Source: Saccharopolyspora rhizosphaerae (lineage in GTDB: Bacteria > Actinomycetota > Actinomycetes > Mycobacteriales > Pseudonocardiaceae). Taken from it: a stretch of DNA of 64,000 nt. The notes beneath the pieces are model-generated. The model was given only the letters and a program-made list of their open reading frames with translations, made no database searches and was not told the origin of the DNA. Positions within the stretch are counted from its first letter, which is position 1. Every line of letters starts with the position of its first letter. Made by a program: the position numbers and the translations under genes. Below, one piece after another: positions 42,925 through 54,227 of the stretch. Location of the stretch: positions 1 through 64,000 of the forward strand of contig NZ_RSAA01000008.1 in the NCBI RefSeq assembly GCF_003931915.1. The letters are read 5' to 3'.

Positions 42925-43787
42925 CGCTGCTCCCGCAGCGCGGTCTCGAGCGCTGCGCAGACCTCCGGTTGCGGGGAGGGATCGGGCCAGACGACCCGGA
43001 CCCGCAGCGCCAGCGCGTCTTCGGCGTCGACGACCGCGACCCCCGGTGCGCGGACCTCGGGGTCGGTGCTGAGCGCGAAGGCGCGGCCGGCGGCGACGGC
43101 GCTGAGCGCGTCGCGGTCGCCGGGTGCGGGGAGGAACTCGGGGTCGAGACCGCGTTCCCGCAACGTGTCCACCAGCAGGTCGAAGGCGGCGGTGCCGTGG
43201 GCGCGAGGTGCGGCGGCGCAGGCCAGGCCGCGCAGCGCGCGGACCGAAGGCTTCCTCGCCGCGGGGTGGTCGGCGGGCACCAGGAGCTTGCGCGGGACCT
43301 TGATCACCGGCGAGGTGCCGAGGTCGCCGAGCAGCGCCGGGTGGTGCACCACCGCGCAGTCCAGCCGCCCGCCGGACACGGCGTCGACGAGGTCGACGGT
43401 CGCGGCCGTGCTGACGATGACCGTGCGAGCTCCGGGGTCCGGCTGTCGGAGTGCGGCGACCAGGCCCGCGACCTGTCGGTCTCCCAGCGCGGGGAGGACA
43501 CCGATGCGCACGGCCCCGCGGTTCTCCCGCTGCCTGCGGGCGGCTTCGGCGAACTCGTCGGCTCCGGCCAGCAACGTCCGGGCCCGGGGCAGCAGGTCGG
43601 CACCGGCGGTGGTCAACCGGACGCCGCGGGAACCCCGGGTCAGCAAGGTGACGCCGAGCCGGTTCTCCAGCCGCTGCACGCCTTGCGACAGGGGTGGCTG
43701 GGTCATGCCCAGCCGGTCGGCAGCGTGCCCGAAGTGCCCTTCCTCGGCGACCGCGACGAAGAACCGGAGATGGCGCAACAGGTCCAC
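42921..43787 (-). CDS. LysR-family transcription regulator
   Basis: 288 residues: N-terminal winged helix (~3-62) with FFVAVAEEGHFGHAADRLGMTQPPLSQGVQRLE, then a periplasmic-binding-like effector domain starting at GAVRIGVLPALGD. It is cotranscribed and coupled with the serine hydrolase gene, and lies 1.1 kb upstream of the class A beta-lactamase start. LysR control of lactamases is known in actinomycetes and enterobacteria. Which promoters this one controls is inference. Confidence 0.93.
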   Translation of the reverse strand: MDLLRHLRFFVAVAEEGHFGHAADRLGMTQPPLSQGVQRLENRLGVTLLTRGSRGVRLTTAGADLLPRARTLLAGADEFAEAARRQRENRGAVRIGVLPALGDRQVAGLVAALRQPDPGARTVIVSTAATVDLVDAVSGGRLDCAVVHHPALLGDLGTSPVIKVPRKLLVPADHPAARKPSVRALRGLACAAAPRAHGTAAFDLLVDTLRERGLDPEFLPAPGDRDALSAVAAGRAFALSTDPEVRAPGVAVVDAEDALALRVRVVWPDPSPQPEVCAALETALREQR

Positions 43788-43806
43788 ACCACCGATCCAA
43801 GCACAG

Positions 43807-43835
43807 GGCCCGGAGCGCGGTGCGCGCTCCGGGCC
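43807..43835 (-). terminator. L,D-transpeptidase terminator
   Basis: GGCCCGGAGCGC and GCGCTCCGGGCC form a perfect 12-bp stem with a 5-base loop, 16 bases past the transpeptidase stop and just before the LysR start. Confidence 0.75.
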
Positions 43836-43851
43836 TCGTGCAGGTGCTCGG

Positions 43852-45006
43852 TCAGGGTGCGTGGTAGAGGGCGCTGCCCTTCACGTACTCCTCCCACGGG
43901 ACCGTCCAGTCCCAGATGTCGCCGTCGGCCGGTGTCAGCGGTTTCTCCGAGCCGACGATCTCCACCGGGTCGCCGATCTGCGTGAACTCCAGGAACCACC
44001 GGCCGTCCGCGGCCGAGAGGTTGATGCAGCCGTGGGTCACGTTGCTGTTGCCCTGAGCTCCGGTGCTCGCCGTGTTGGTGTGCACGTACTCGCCGTTGTT
44101 GGAGATGCGGACGGCGTTGGGCAGCACCTCGTCGTAGGCGCCGGCGCTGCCGCGGGCCGGGCCGCCCCAGCTCCAGGAGGTCATCCGCACCGAGTCGTGG
44201 CGTTCGGTGGCGACGTGGATGCCGTACTGCGTCGGGTACGCGGGCCGGCCGTAGGAGGCGTCCATCTTCCGGATCTCCTGGCCGTCCTGGTAGACGGTGA
44301 AGGTGTGCTCGTTGACGTCGCCGACCGAGCGCTGGTCGCGGCCGATGGTGAAGCTCGACTCGAAGTTCTTGTCGCCCATCACCCCGTCCCCGGTGTCGAC
44401 GCCGTAGAGGTTGGCGCGCACCTTCACCTGGGTGCCGGCCTTCCAGTACTCCTTGGGACGCCAGTTGACCTGGTCGTCGGAGTACCAGTTGAACGAGCCC
44501 TCGGTGGGCACGGACGTCTCGATCTGGAGGCGGCGTTCGACGGCCGCCCGGTCCTTGACCGGCTTGTCGAAGTAGATCGAGACGGGCATCGCGATGCCGA
44601 CCGTGTCGCCGTCGCTGGGGCGGGTGCGCTCGACGTTGATGATGTCGGTCGGGGCCGCGGTGGTGAACGTCGAGTTCAGCGGCATCGACGGGCGGCCTTC
44701 CTGGTCGTGCGCCACGGCTTGCACGTGGTAGGTGGTGCCGAAGGCCAACGGCTCGTCAACGGTCCAGGTGCGTCCGCTGCGGTCGATCTCGCCGGGCACC
44801 GGGGCGCCGTTGGCGGTGACGTGGACCGAGGTCAGCACGCCGCGGTGCGCGGTGAGCACCAGCGGATCACTGGGCGCCAGCTGCGCCGTCCTGTCCGGGA
44901 TCGAGGTCGTCACCGACGCCTCGGACGGGTCCGGTCCGCCGCACGCGGTCAACACGCACGCGACCAGGCTCGCGATCACCACTTGGCACGCAACAACCCC
45001 CCGCAT
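43852..45006 (-). CDS. L,D-transpeptidase lipoprotein (mycobacterial Ldt type)
   Basis: Makes 3-3 cross-links in peptidoglycan and is insensitive to most penicillins but inhibited by carbapenems. 384 residues: lipobox LTAC with C22, two Ig-like domains (~40-245), and a YkuD domain whose catalytic cysteine is C327 in THGCINLS, with the HTN at ~309-311. The C-terminal subdomain ends WTVPWEEYVKGSALYHAP. Its place beside lactamase genes suggests a cell-wall and beta-lactam response cluster. Confidence 0.95.
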   Translation of the reverse strand: MRGVVACQVVIASLVACVLTACGGPDPSEASVTTSIPDRTAQLAPSDPLVLTAHRGVLTSVHVTANGAPVPGEIDRSGRTWTVDEPLAFGTTYHVQAVAHDQEGRPSMPLNSTFTTAAPTDIINVERTRPSDGDTVGIAMPVSIYFDKPVKDRAAVERRLQIETSVPTEGSFNWYSDDQVNWRPKEYWKAGTQVKVRANLYGVDTGDGVMGDKNFESSFTIGRDQRSVGDVNEHTFTVYQDGQEIRKMDASYGRPAYPTQYGIHVATERHDSVRMTSWSWGGPARGSAGAYDEVLPNAVRISNNGEYVHTNTASTGAQGNSNVTHGCINLSAADGRWFLEFTQIGDPVEIVGSEKPLTPADGDIWDWTVPWEEYVKGSALYHAP

Positions 45007-45388
45007 ACCGGCCTCCCCTAAAGCCCTGCGCCGTCTCGTTGGTAGTCAGTAACTGTCGGTGCGGTGAGCGGGGTTCTCAACACGATCAAGCGGTGTGAAG
45101 TGGAGGATCCACGAACGCTGCGGGTGCCGTGCTGACCATCGCGGTTCTCCAGCGGGGCGGAGACCGTCACATCGGGTGGATTGGCATGAGCGGCAGCCGG
45201 ATACCAATTACGACCCGTTGACCGCAAGCGCGACACACCTTGATCAGGTCATCAGATCGGTGGACATCATGTCCGGTCGCCGAAACCGGTGGCACTCGGT
45301 CGGGGCACGCTGAGCCGAACCACCAGCGCACAGAGGTGCACCGCCCGCGGACCGGTCCCTCGGGCGGTGCCGTGCCGTGCTGCCGTGA
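45007..45388. other. Spacer holding the dnaK terminator and transpeptidase promoter
   Basis: 382 bases. Apart from the dnaK terminator at 45338-45370 no gene, repeat or clear promoter was recognised. Confidence 0.5.
45338..45370 (-). terminator. dnaK terminator
   Basis: GCACCGCCCG and CGGGCGGTGC form a perfect 10-bp stem, 18 bases past the dnaK stop. It shows that dnaK ends its transcript here. Confidence 0.75.
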
Positions 45389-47248
<1,860 letters not shown>

Positions 47249-47281
47249 GTGTGCACACCTCCCGGCCGCTACCTGCGGATT

Positions 47282-47329
47282 CTTGAGGCGGAACACCTCA
47301 AGTATGCGAACCGGGCGGTGGCGCGTCCA
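47282..47329 (-). promoter_or_regulatory. dnaK promoter with HspR/HAIR-like operator
   Basis: Plus-strand CTTGAGG-N7-CCTCAAG (47282-47302) matches the HAIR consensus CTTGAGT-N7-ACTCAAG with one symmetric change. On the minus strand TGGACG (47324-47329), 17 bases and CATACT (47301-47306) form a promoter whose -10 touches the repeat. HspR repression released on heat shock is the established mechanism for this element. Confidence 0.75.
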
Positions 47330-47335
47330 CCTCGC

Positions 47336-48472
47336 TCAGGGCGCGGGCGGGGAGACGGGTGCCGGGACCGGGTAGCGCACGGCGTTCTGCGAACCGCGGA
47401 CCCCCGTCTGGCTGCCCTTGGGCTCGGTGCAGCCGATGTCGTAGTTCGTGGGGCCTTCGGAGGTGTCGGCGCCCGGCTTGCGGGGCGTGCCCTCGTACCC
47501 GGCCGTGCAGGCCGGCGGGTTGAACACGTTGAGCACCAGTCCGAGGTGGCCGGTGCCGTCCGGCGACAACGTGTGGGTGAACGCGCTGACCATCGGCAGC
47601 GCGACCAGCGTCTGCTCCAGCGCCGGTGCCCGCACGCTGGTCAGCTGCATCGTCGTGAGCAGGTTGGCGGCCACGAGGCCGAAGTCGGTGCGCATCGAAC
47701 GCGTGAGCTCCTGCAGCTCGGTGGCCGCGCCCGGCGCCGCGGCGATGGCCTTGCGCAGGTCCGGGTCGGACTGCTTGAGCTGCCCGGAGATCTGCCGCAG
47801 GCCGGTGCTGAACTCGGTGAGGTTCTGCGCCTGCTCCTGCTGGGTCTTGAGGACGAGATCGCTGTTGTCCAGCAGCTGCGTGGTCTCCGGCAGGTTCTGC
47901 TGCGCTTCGGTGGTGAACGAGCTGGTGGCGTCGAGCATCTTCTGCAGGTGAGGTCCGGTCCCGTCGAACGCGGTGCCGACCTCGTCGACCACCGTCCGCA
48001 GCTGGTCGGTCGGCACGCCGGCAACCAGCCTGTCCACGTTGACCAGCAGGGACTCCGGTGCGGGCGGGATCACGGTCCGCTCGACCGGGATCACCGACCC
48101 CGTTTCGAGGTAGGGCCCGCCGCGGCGCTGCGGCTGCAAGTCGACGTACTGCTCACCCACCGCCGAGCGGTTGGCGACCACGGCGCGCGCGTCGGCCGGG
48201 ATCTCGGGTGCGTCGTCGTTGATGTGCAGCTCGGCGGCGATGCCGTCGTGGGTCAGCCGGAGCTCGCTGACCCGGCCGACCGCGACGCCGCGGTAGCTGA
48301 CCTCCGAGTTGACGAACAACCCGCCGGACTCGGGCAGCCGCACGGTCACCGGGTAGCCGTTGCCACCGAAGTAGCGGTCCAGACCGGCGTACTGACCACC
48401 GACGAACCCCACGCCGACCACGGCGATCACGAGGAACAGCGCCAGCTGCACCTTCACCTTGCGCGCGACCAT
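47336..48472 (-). CDS. mce4F: Mce4F-like steroid-import protein
   Basis: Last of six Mce proteins of the importer. 378 residues: an N-terminal membrane anchor (VKVQLALFLVIAVVGVGFVGG), an MlaD domain (~40-115) starting YPVTVRLPESGGLFVNSEVSYRGVAVGRV, and a helical tail thought to build the periplasmic tunnel. The ATG overlaps the mce4E stop by one base. No accessory mas genes follow; the dnaK promoter begins within 40 bases of the stop. Confidence 0.9.
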   Translation of the reverse strand: MVARKVKVQLALFLVIAVVGVGFVGGQYAGLDRYFGGNGYPVTVRLPESGGLFVNSEVSYRGVAVGRVSELRLTHDGIAAELHINDDAPEIPADARAVVANRSAVGEQYVDLQPQRRGGPYLETGSVIPVERTVIPPAPESLLVNVDRLVAGVPTDQLRTVVDEVGTAFDGTGPHLQKMLDATSSFTTEAQQNLPETTQLLDNSDLVLKTQQEQAQNLTEFSTGLRQISGQLKQSDPDLRKAIAAAPGAATELQELTRSMRTDFGLVAANLLTTMQLTSVRAPALEQTLVALPMVSAFTHTLSPDGTGHLGLVLNVFNPPACTAGYEGTPRKPGADTSEGPTNYDIGCTEPKGSQTGVRGSQNAVRYPVPAPVSPPAP

Positions 48473-49641
48473 CAGGAACCCCCTCCGGAAGATCCCGGCA
48501 GCAGACCGCCATCGGGCTGTGGTCCGGGGATCGGCAACGGCGGCAACGGCGGCGAGCCCGGCGGGAGCGGCAGGTTCATGCCCGACTGACCGGAGTCGGA
48601 GATCCCGGGCAGCGGGATCGGCGGGCCCGACGAACGCGCGAAGTTCTCGTACAGCTCCGAGAGGTCCAGCGAGACGTTGACGCTGGTGTTCACGAAGTCG
48701 CCCTTGAGCGGGATCATCGCCTGCTCCGGGAACGGGTAGGTCGACAGGAACGCCAGCGTCTGCGGGAGGATCTCGCCGGCCTTGGCGATCTCCTGCAGGG
48801 TGGGGGCGACCGCGTGCAGGTCGGCCACCAGGTCCTCACGGCTGGCGTTGACGGTCTTCGTCGCAGTGCCTGACAGCTCGTCCAGCGACTGCAACATGCC
48901 GACCAGCTGGCCCCGCTGCGCCTCCAGCTCGCGCAGCCCCGGGGCGAGCCCGTCCAGCGCGGTGTCGATGTGGCCGGTCTGGGCGCGCAGGTTGCCCGAG
49001 AGCCGGTTGAGCCCGTCGAGCGCCTTGGTGATCTCACCGCGCTGGCCGTCGAGGCGGGCGACCACCTCCTCGATGTTGCCCAGCAGCGAGCGGATCTCCT
49101 CCTCGTTGCCGGTGAAGGCCTTGTTCAGCTCCTGCACGATGGTCTGCAGCTGTTCGATGCCACCGCCGTTGAGCAGCAGCGACACCGCGCCGAGAACCTC
49201 CTCGATCTGCGGGTTGCGGTTGGTCCGCTCCACCGGGATGACCGCGCCGTCCTGCAGCCTGCCTCCGGCGTTCTCCGGCGGCGGGGCCAGTTCGACGAAC
49301 TTCTCCCCCAGCAGGCTCGACTGCCGCAGGTTGGCCAGGGCGTTGGCCGGCAACCGCACGTCGCTGTTGACCCGCATCGTCACGACCGCGGTGGTGTTGT
49401 CCGCAGCCAGCTGGATGCGGTCGATGCGCCCGACCGCCACGTCGTTGACCTTCACGCTGGCCTGCGGGACCAGGTCGAGCACGTCGCGGAAGTGCACGGT
49501 CACCAGGTACGGATCCTCGCCGAGTTCGGCGCCGCCCGGTAGCGGGGTGTTGTACAGACCGGTGAAACCCGCGGTGCCGCAGCCGGAGAGCAGCAGCACC
49601 GACAGGGAACCCGCCAAGAAGGCGCAGCGCTTGGTGGTCAT
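48472..49641 (-). CDS. mce4E: Mce4E-like lipoprotein
   Basis: Lipoprotein subunit of the Mce complex (LprN position). 389 residues: signal peptide with lipobox LLLSGC and lipidated C21, MlaD domain (YLVTVHFRDVLDLVPQASVKVNDVAVGRI), then long helices and a Pro/Gly-rich C-terminus. Start at 49641 overlaps the mce4D stop. The long frame further upstream is a shadow of mce4D. Confidence 0.9.
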   Translation of the reverse strand: MTTKRCAFLAGSLSVLLLSGCGTAGFTGLYNTPLPGGAELGEDPYLVTVHFRDVLDLVPQASVKVNDVAVGRIDRIQLAADNTTAVVTMRVNSDVRLPANALANLRQSSLLGEKFVELAPPPENAGGRLQDGAVIPVERTNRNPQIEEVLGAVSLLLNGGGIEQLQTIVQELNKAFTGNEEEIRSLLGNIEEVVARLDGQRGEITKALDGLNRLSGNLRAQTGHIDTALDGLAPGLRELEAQRGQLVGMLQSLDELSGTATKTVNASREDLVADLHAVAPTLQEIAKAGEILPQTLAFLSTYPFPEQAMIPLKGDFVNTSVNVSLDLSELYENFARSSGPPIPLPGISDSGQSGMNLPLPPGSPPLPPLPIPGPQPDGGLLPGSSGGGS

Positions 49642-50843
49642 GGTGTCCCCGCCCCTCGTCTCATCGCGTCGACCAGCGGCAGCGGCACCGGGTTCGGCCC
49701 CTCCTCGAGGTTCTTGGTGACGTCCCCGCCACCGCCCTGCACCTTGCCGAGGATCTCGGCGACCGACGGCAGCGGGACGGTGCCCTGGATGATCGGGTTG
49801 AGCTTCTGGCAGGTGTCGCGCACGTGCTGCGGAACGGGTTCCGGGATCGGCGTGACGCTGGTGATCAGCCTGCACACCATCAAGATCGGTGGTTCGGCCA
49901 GTTCCTGCGGGTTCCAGCGGGAGGCCATCCCGCCCGACGCCGAGTCGTAGGCGTTGATGAAGTTCGAGGTCGCCAGCGGCAGCAGGTCGAGCACCTCGGC
50001 GAGGGCGTTGCGCTGGTCGACCAGCGCCTGCGTGACACCCGTGAGGTTCTGCACGTTCGACGACAGGTGGTCGCGGTTGTCGTGCACGAACCGCTGGACG
50101 TCCTCGAGGGCGAGGGCCAGCGAGTGCAGCGAGGCGCCCAGCTGCTCCCGTTCCGAGGCGAGGTAGCCCGTGGTGTCGGCCATCCGGCCGTACAGCTCGC
50201 GGATCTGCGCATCGCTCTGGGCGAGCGTGCCGGTGAACTGGTTGAGGTTCTGCACGGTCGCGAACATGTCGCCTTGGTTCTCCGACAGGGTCGCCGACAG
50301 CTCCCCGAGCCGCTTGATCGTGGTGTTGAGGTCCTGGCCGTTGCCCTCCAGGGCCGCGCCCGAGGACGTGAGGACCTCGTTGAGCGCACCGTCGCGGTTG
50401 GCGCCCTCCGGGCCCAGTGCCGTGGACAGCGCGTTGACGCTCTTGTAGAGCTCGTCGAGCTCGGCCGGGGTGGCGGTGCGCTTGCGGTCCAGCACCGCGC
50501 CCGAGGCCATCACCTCCCCGGAGGTGTAGGCGGGCGTGAGTTGCACGTACCGGTCGCTGACCAGGCTCGGCGCGACGACCACCGCGTTGGCGTTGGCGGG
50601 GACGCGCACGCCGTCGTCGACCTGCATCCGGACGCGCACCACCTCGCCCTCGGGACGCACCTCCTCGATCTGCCCGACCTTGACGCCCAGCACGCGCACG
50701 CTGGAGCCGGCGTAGAGCCCGACGGCCTTGTCGAAGTAGGCGGTGATCGTGGTGCCGGCGGACGCCAGCGTCCACCACACCACCCCGGCGGTGACCAGGA
50801 CCAGCACGCACAGTGCGGCGATCGCCTTGCCCAGCTTGCTCAT
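49638..50843 (-). CDS. mce4D: Mce4D-like protein
   Basis: 401 residues from the ATG at 50843: N-terminal membrane segment (AIAALCVLVLVTAGVVWW), MlaD domain (TTITAYFDKAVGLYAGSSVRVLGVKVGQI), then coiled-coil-forming helices and a C-terminus ending PLVDAMRRGAGTP. Overlaps mce4C by 4 bases and mce4E by 4 bases, so it is translationally coupled on both sides. Confidence 0.9.
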   Translation of the reverse strand: MSKLGKAIAALCVLVLVTAGVVWWTLASAGTTITAYFDKAVGLYAGSSVRVLGVKVGQIEEVRPEGEVVRVRMQVDDGVRVPANANAVVVAPSLVSDRYVQLTPAYTSGEVMASGAVLDRKRTATPAELDELYKSVNALSTALGPEGANRDGALNEVLTSSGAALEGNGQDLNTTIKRLGELSATLSENQGDMFATVQNLNQFTGTLAQSDAQIRELYGRMADTTGYLASEREQLGASLHSLALALEDVQRFVHDNRDHLSSNVQNLTGVTQALVDQRNALAEVLDLLPLATSNFINAYDSASGGMASRWNPQELAEPPILMVCRLITSVTPIPEPVPQHVRDTCQKLNPIIQGTVPLPSVAEILGKVQGGGGDVTKNLEEGPNPVPLPLVDAMRRGAGTP

Positions 50844-51853
50844 CGCGCACCTCCGCCGGGAACCGGGATCTCGCACTCGGGGCTGTTGGTCTCGACCGGG
50901 CCGGCGTGGATCGGCGGCGGCAGCAGGCCGCAGAAGTAGCCCTCGAACCACCGGCCGTTGCCGATGGTGTTGTTGAACCCGCGCACGTACGGCTGGAGCG
51001 CGCCCACGGCCTTGCCGAGGTTGTCCTGGTTGCGCTTGAGCATCGCCGTGAGCTGGTCGAGCTGCTGCAAGGCGGGACCGATCTGCTCCTGGTTGTCGGC
51101 GACCATGCCGCGCAGCTCCACCGAGAGGTTCTGGGTCCCCGCCAGCAGTCCGCTGATCGCCTGCTTGCGAGCCTGCACCTCCGACAGCAGCGTGTTGCCG
51201 TCGCGGACCAGCCGCGTCACCTGCTGGTCGCGGTCGGCGACGATGCCGGAGACGTCACTGGCGTTGTGCAGGAGGTCGGCGAGCTGCTGGTCGCGGGAGG
51301 CGATGGTCTGCGAGAGCTGGGAGAGCCCGTTGACCGCCTGGTCCATGTGCTGCGGCGTTCCGCGCAGCGTGTCCGCCATGACGCGGAAGCTCTCGGCGAG
51401 CTGGTCGCTGTCGAGCTGGGCGGTGGTGTTGGTCAGCTCGGTGATCGCGTCGGGGATGTCGAACGGAGAGCTCGTGTTGCGCAACGGGATCGCCTCGGAC
51501 AGCTCCTCATCACCCGCCGGCTGCAGACCGACGAACTTCTCGCCGAGCAGCGTCTTGATCTGGATGTCGGCGCGAGTCCGGTCGCCGACCTCCTGACCCT
51601 CCACTGTGAACGAGACGAGCACGCGGTTCCCGTCCAGCTCCACGTCGTCGACCTGACCGACCTTGACCCCGGCGATCTGCACCTCGTTGCCCGGCTCCAG
51701 CCCCGCGGACTCGCTGAAGTAGGCGGAGTACGAGCGGCCGGAGCCGACCAGGGGCAGGTCCTTGGCGTAGAAGGCCAGCAGGATGCCCACCACCATCAGC
51801 GAGATCGTCGTGACACCGATGGCGACGGGATTGCGTTCCCGCAGTGGTTTCAT
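50840..51853 (-). CDS. mce4C: Mce4C-like protein
   Basis: 337 residues. N-terminal membrane anchor (NPVAIGVTTISLMVVGILLAF), MlaD domain (YSAYFSESAGLEPGNEVQIAGVKVGQV), helical tail, and a cysteine-containing end (FCGLLPPPIHAG...PECEIP). ATG overlaps the mce4B stop. It is the third Mce subunit of the hetero-oligomeric tunnel. Confidence 0.9.
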   Translation of the reverse strand: MKPLRERNPVAIGVTTISLMVVGILLAFYAKDLPLVGSGRSYSAYFSESAGLEPGNEVQIAGVKVGQVDDVELDGNRVLVSFTVEGQEVGDRTRADIQIKTLLGEKFVGLQPAGDEELSEAIPLRNTSSPFDIPDAITELTNTTAQLDSDQLAESFRVMADTLRGTPQHMDQAVNGLSQLSQTIASRDQQLADLLHNASDVSGIVADRDQQVTRLVRDGNTLLSEVQARKQAISGLLAGTQNLSVELRGMVADNQEQIGPALQQLDQLTAMLKRNQDNLGKAVGALQPYVRGFNNTIGNGRWFEGYFCGLLPPPIHAGPVETNSPECEIPVPGGGAR

Positions 51854-52881
51854 CGGCAGCGCTCCGGCAGTTGGGTCGTGGGGATGGGGATGATCGGCAC
51901 GTTGATCTTGAGCTGGTCGATGCGGATGTTCCCGGTGACCTGGCAGGAGTAGTAGTTGAACCAGCCGCCGTAGCTGACGGTGCGGGTCAGCCGGTCCAGC
52001 CGGCCGGGCATCGTGCGCAGGGTGTGGTCCAGCAGCGGGAGGTCCCTGTTCAGGTGCCCGGTGACGTCGCGCAGCGCGCGGATGTCCTGCTGCAGCGGCG
52101 GTCTCGCCTGCTCGACCAGGCTGCCGGTGGCACCGGTGAGCTCGTCCAGCGCGCTGATCGCCTCTCCCACCGGCTTGCGCTGCTCGGACAGCCCGGTGGT
52201 CAAGCGCTGCAGCGCGTCGATGAGCTGCTCGAGCTGCGGGCCGCGCTGGTTGACCGTGCCCAGCACGGCGTTGAGGTTGTCGATGACCTGTCCGATGACC
52301 TCGTCCTTCTTCGCCAGCGTGCCGGTGAGCGAAGCCGTGTGCTGCAGCAGGCTTTCGACGGTGCCGGCCTCGCCCTGCAGCACCTGCACGAGCTCGTGCG
52401 AGAGCTTGTTGACGTCCTCCGGGTTGAGCGCCTGGAACAGCGGCTTGAACCCGTTGAACAGCGCCGTGAGGTTCAGCGCCGGGTGTGTGCGCTCGAGCGG
52501 GATCTCCGATCCCGGCTGCAGCACGTCCTCCGGGTCGCGCAGCGGCGCGTCCAGCGAGAGGTAGCGCTGCCCGGCGATGTTGCGGAACTTCACGGTGGCG
52601 TCGGCGTCCCGCGGCAGCTTGCGGCCGGACTCGACGTCGAACCGCACCAGGGCGTGCTTGCCGTCGACGACCTCGAGCTCGGTGACCCGGCCGACTTTGA
52701 CCCCGGCGATGCGCACGTCGTCGCCCTCGCCGAGCCCGGAGGCGTCGGCGAAGCGCGCGACGTACTCCTCGGCGTCACCGGAGGAGTTGGCGGCGATGGT
52801 GGACACCAGGACGCCGGTCAGGGTCAACGTCACCACGACGAAGGTGATCAGCTTGATCAGCGGCGAAGTGATCGATCTCAA
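51850..52881 (-). CDS. mce4B: Mce4B-like protein (TTG start)
   Basis: 343 residues beginning at a TTG that overlaps the mce4A stop (TTGA). The membrane anchor IKLITFVVVTLTLTGVLVSTI comes at once, and the MlaD domain EYVARFADASGLGEGDDVRIAGVKVGRV follows. The frame is open upstream, but that portion is a shadow of mce4A. The start is supported only by the overlap and by the position of the anchor. Confidence 0.88.
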   Translation of the reverse strand: MRSITSPLIKLITFVVVTLTLTGVLVSTIAANSSGDAEEYVARFADASGLGEGDDVRIAGVKVGRVTELEVVDGKHALVRFDVESGRKLPRDADATVKFRNIAGQRYLSLDAPLRDPEDVLQPGSEIPLERTHPALNLTALFNGFKPLFQALNPEDVNKLSHELVQVLQGEAGTVESLLQHTASLTGTLAKKDEVIGQVIDNLNAVLGTVNQRGPQLEQLIDALQRLTTGLSEQRKPVGEAISALDELTGATGSLVEQARPPLQQDIRALRDVTGHLNRDLPLLDHTLRTMPGRLDRLTRTVSYGGWFNYYSCQVTGNIRIDQLKINVPIIPIPTTQLPERCR

Positions 52882-54227
52882 CGCAGGGTCACCTCCGCGC
52901 CCCGGAACAGCGGGCCGACCAGCAGGCTGGACCAGTCCGGCACGGCCTTCGGGTCGGTCTCCAGCTGCGGGGCCATCAGGGCCGCGAGAAGGTCGCGCTC
53001 GGGCCGGGAGTTGGCCACCGACGCGCTCGCGGACTGCGTCGTCGTCGACGCCGGTGCGGACGGTGTGTTCTTCCACGGGAACATGAACTGGTCCCGGGTC
53101 ATCGGCGGCTCGGGCTTGACCGAACCGTCTTCCAGCGGGCCGTCAGGCGGGTACTGCGGGAAGGTGTCGGGAGGCTCGACGAACGGGTAGCAGCGGGGAC
53201 CGCGCTGCTCCAGGTTCTGGTGGTCGTCCCGGCCGGGCAGGTACTTGCCGCGGCTGCCGGTGAACTCCAGCGTCATCCGCGCCATGGTCGGGGTGTCGGT
53301 GCCCTTGCCGAAGGTCTTGTCCCCGTTCTCGATCCCGGCGTGGAACTGCCGGAGCACGCAGGAGTACTCCGGCGAGTACTTCGCCAGCAGCTCCAGCGTC
53401 TCCCGCGACGTTCCCGCGAGGCGGATGAAGTTGTTGCTGTTGGCCGCCAGGAACTGGTCCACCTCGGTGCTGGCGCTGGTCGTGGTGCTGATCATCGTCC
53501 GGAGCTGGTCGCGCTGCTCGACGATGGTCCGGCTGGTGGTGGTCAGGTCGTTGACCGCCTGCAGGAGGTCGGGAGCCGCGTCGGCGTAGTTCTCGGCCAC
53601 GTCGTCGATGCGCCCGATCACCGACTCCAGCTTCGGCAGCGACGGGTTGAAGTCCTGGAGGTACGTGTCCAGCTGGACCAGCGTCTGCCCGAGCTGGTCA
53701 CCCCGGCCCTCCAGCGCCTGCGAGACGGCGTTGAGGGTGGTCGCGACCTGCTGCGGCTGCACCGCCTGCAGCACCGGCATGAGGTCGTCGAGGACCTTCT
53801 CGACCTCCATGGCCGAGGCGCTGCGGTCCTGCGGGATCACGTCCCCTGCCTGCAAGGTCGTCGCCGCGGCTCGCTCGGGGATGTCCAGCGACACGTAGCG
53901 CTCGCCGAAGAGGGTCTTCGGCAGCAGGCGGGCGGAGGCGTTGGCCGGGATCATCTCCGCCTTGTCCGGGTGCAGCGCGAGCCGCAGGTCCGCGCGCCCG
54001 GTGCCGGCGTCGATGGCGCGGACCTCCCCGACCACCACGCCGCGCACCTTGACGTCCGCGCCCGGCATCATCTGGTTGCCCGCGGTGTCGGCGCGCACGG
54101 TCACCGCGACGAAGCGGGTGAAGGCCTTGTTGTACATCCCGATCGTGCCCGCCAGGAACAGCCCGGCGACGACCAGGAACGCGATCCCCATCGCCTGGTA
54201 GCGGCGTCTGCTGCGCTCTTCGATCAT
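52878..54227 (-). CDS. mce4A: Mce4A-like protein
   Basis: First Mce subunit. 449 residues from the ATG at 54227 (overlapping the yrbE4B stop). Anchor segment AMGIAFLVVAGLFLAGTIGM, MlaD domain (VTVRADTAGNQMMPGADVKVRGVVVGEV), helical tail with RDQLRTMISTTTSASTEVDQFL, and a long C-terminus rich in proline, serine and threonine. Length and order match the A subunit of the mycobacterial mce4 operon. Confidence 0.9.
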   Translation of the reverse strand: MIEERSRRRYQAMGIAFLVVAGLFLAGTIGMYNKAFTRFVAVTVRADTAGNQMMPGADVKVRGVVVGEVRAIDAGTGRADLRLALHPDKAEMIPANASARLLPKTLFGERYVSLDIPERAAATTLQAGDVIPQDRSASAMEVEKVLDDLMPVLQAVQPQQVATTLNAVSQALEGRGDQLGQTLVQLDTYLQDFNPSLPKLESVIGRIDDVAENYADAAPDLLQAVNDLTTTSRTIVEQRDQLRTMISTTTSASTEVDQFLAANSNNFIRLAGTSRETLELLAKYSPEYSCVLRQFHAGIENGDKTFGKGTDTPTMARMTLEFTGSRGKYLPGRDDHQNLEQRGPRCYPFVEPPDTFPQYPPDGPLEDGSVKPEPPMTRDQFMFPWKNTPSAPASTTTQSASASVANSRPERDLLAALMAPQLETDPKAVPDWSSLLVGPLFRGAEVTLR

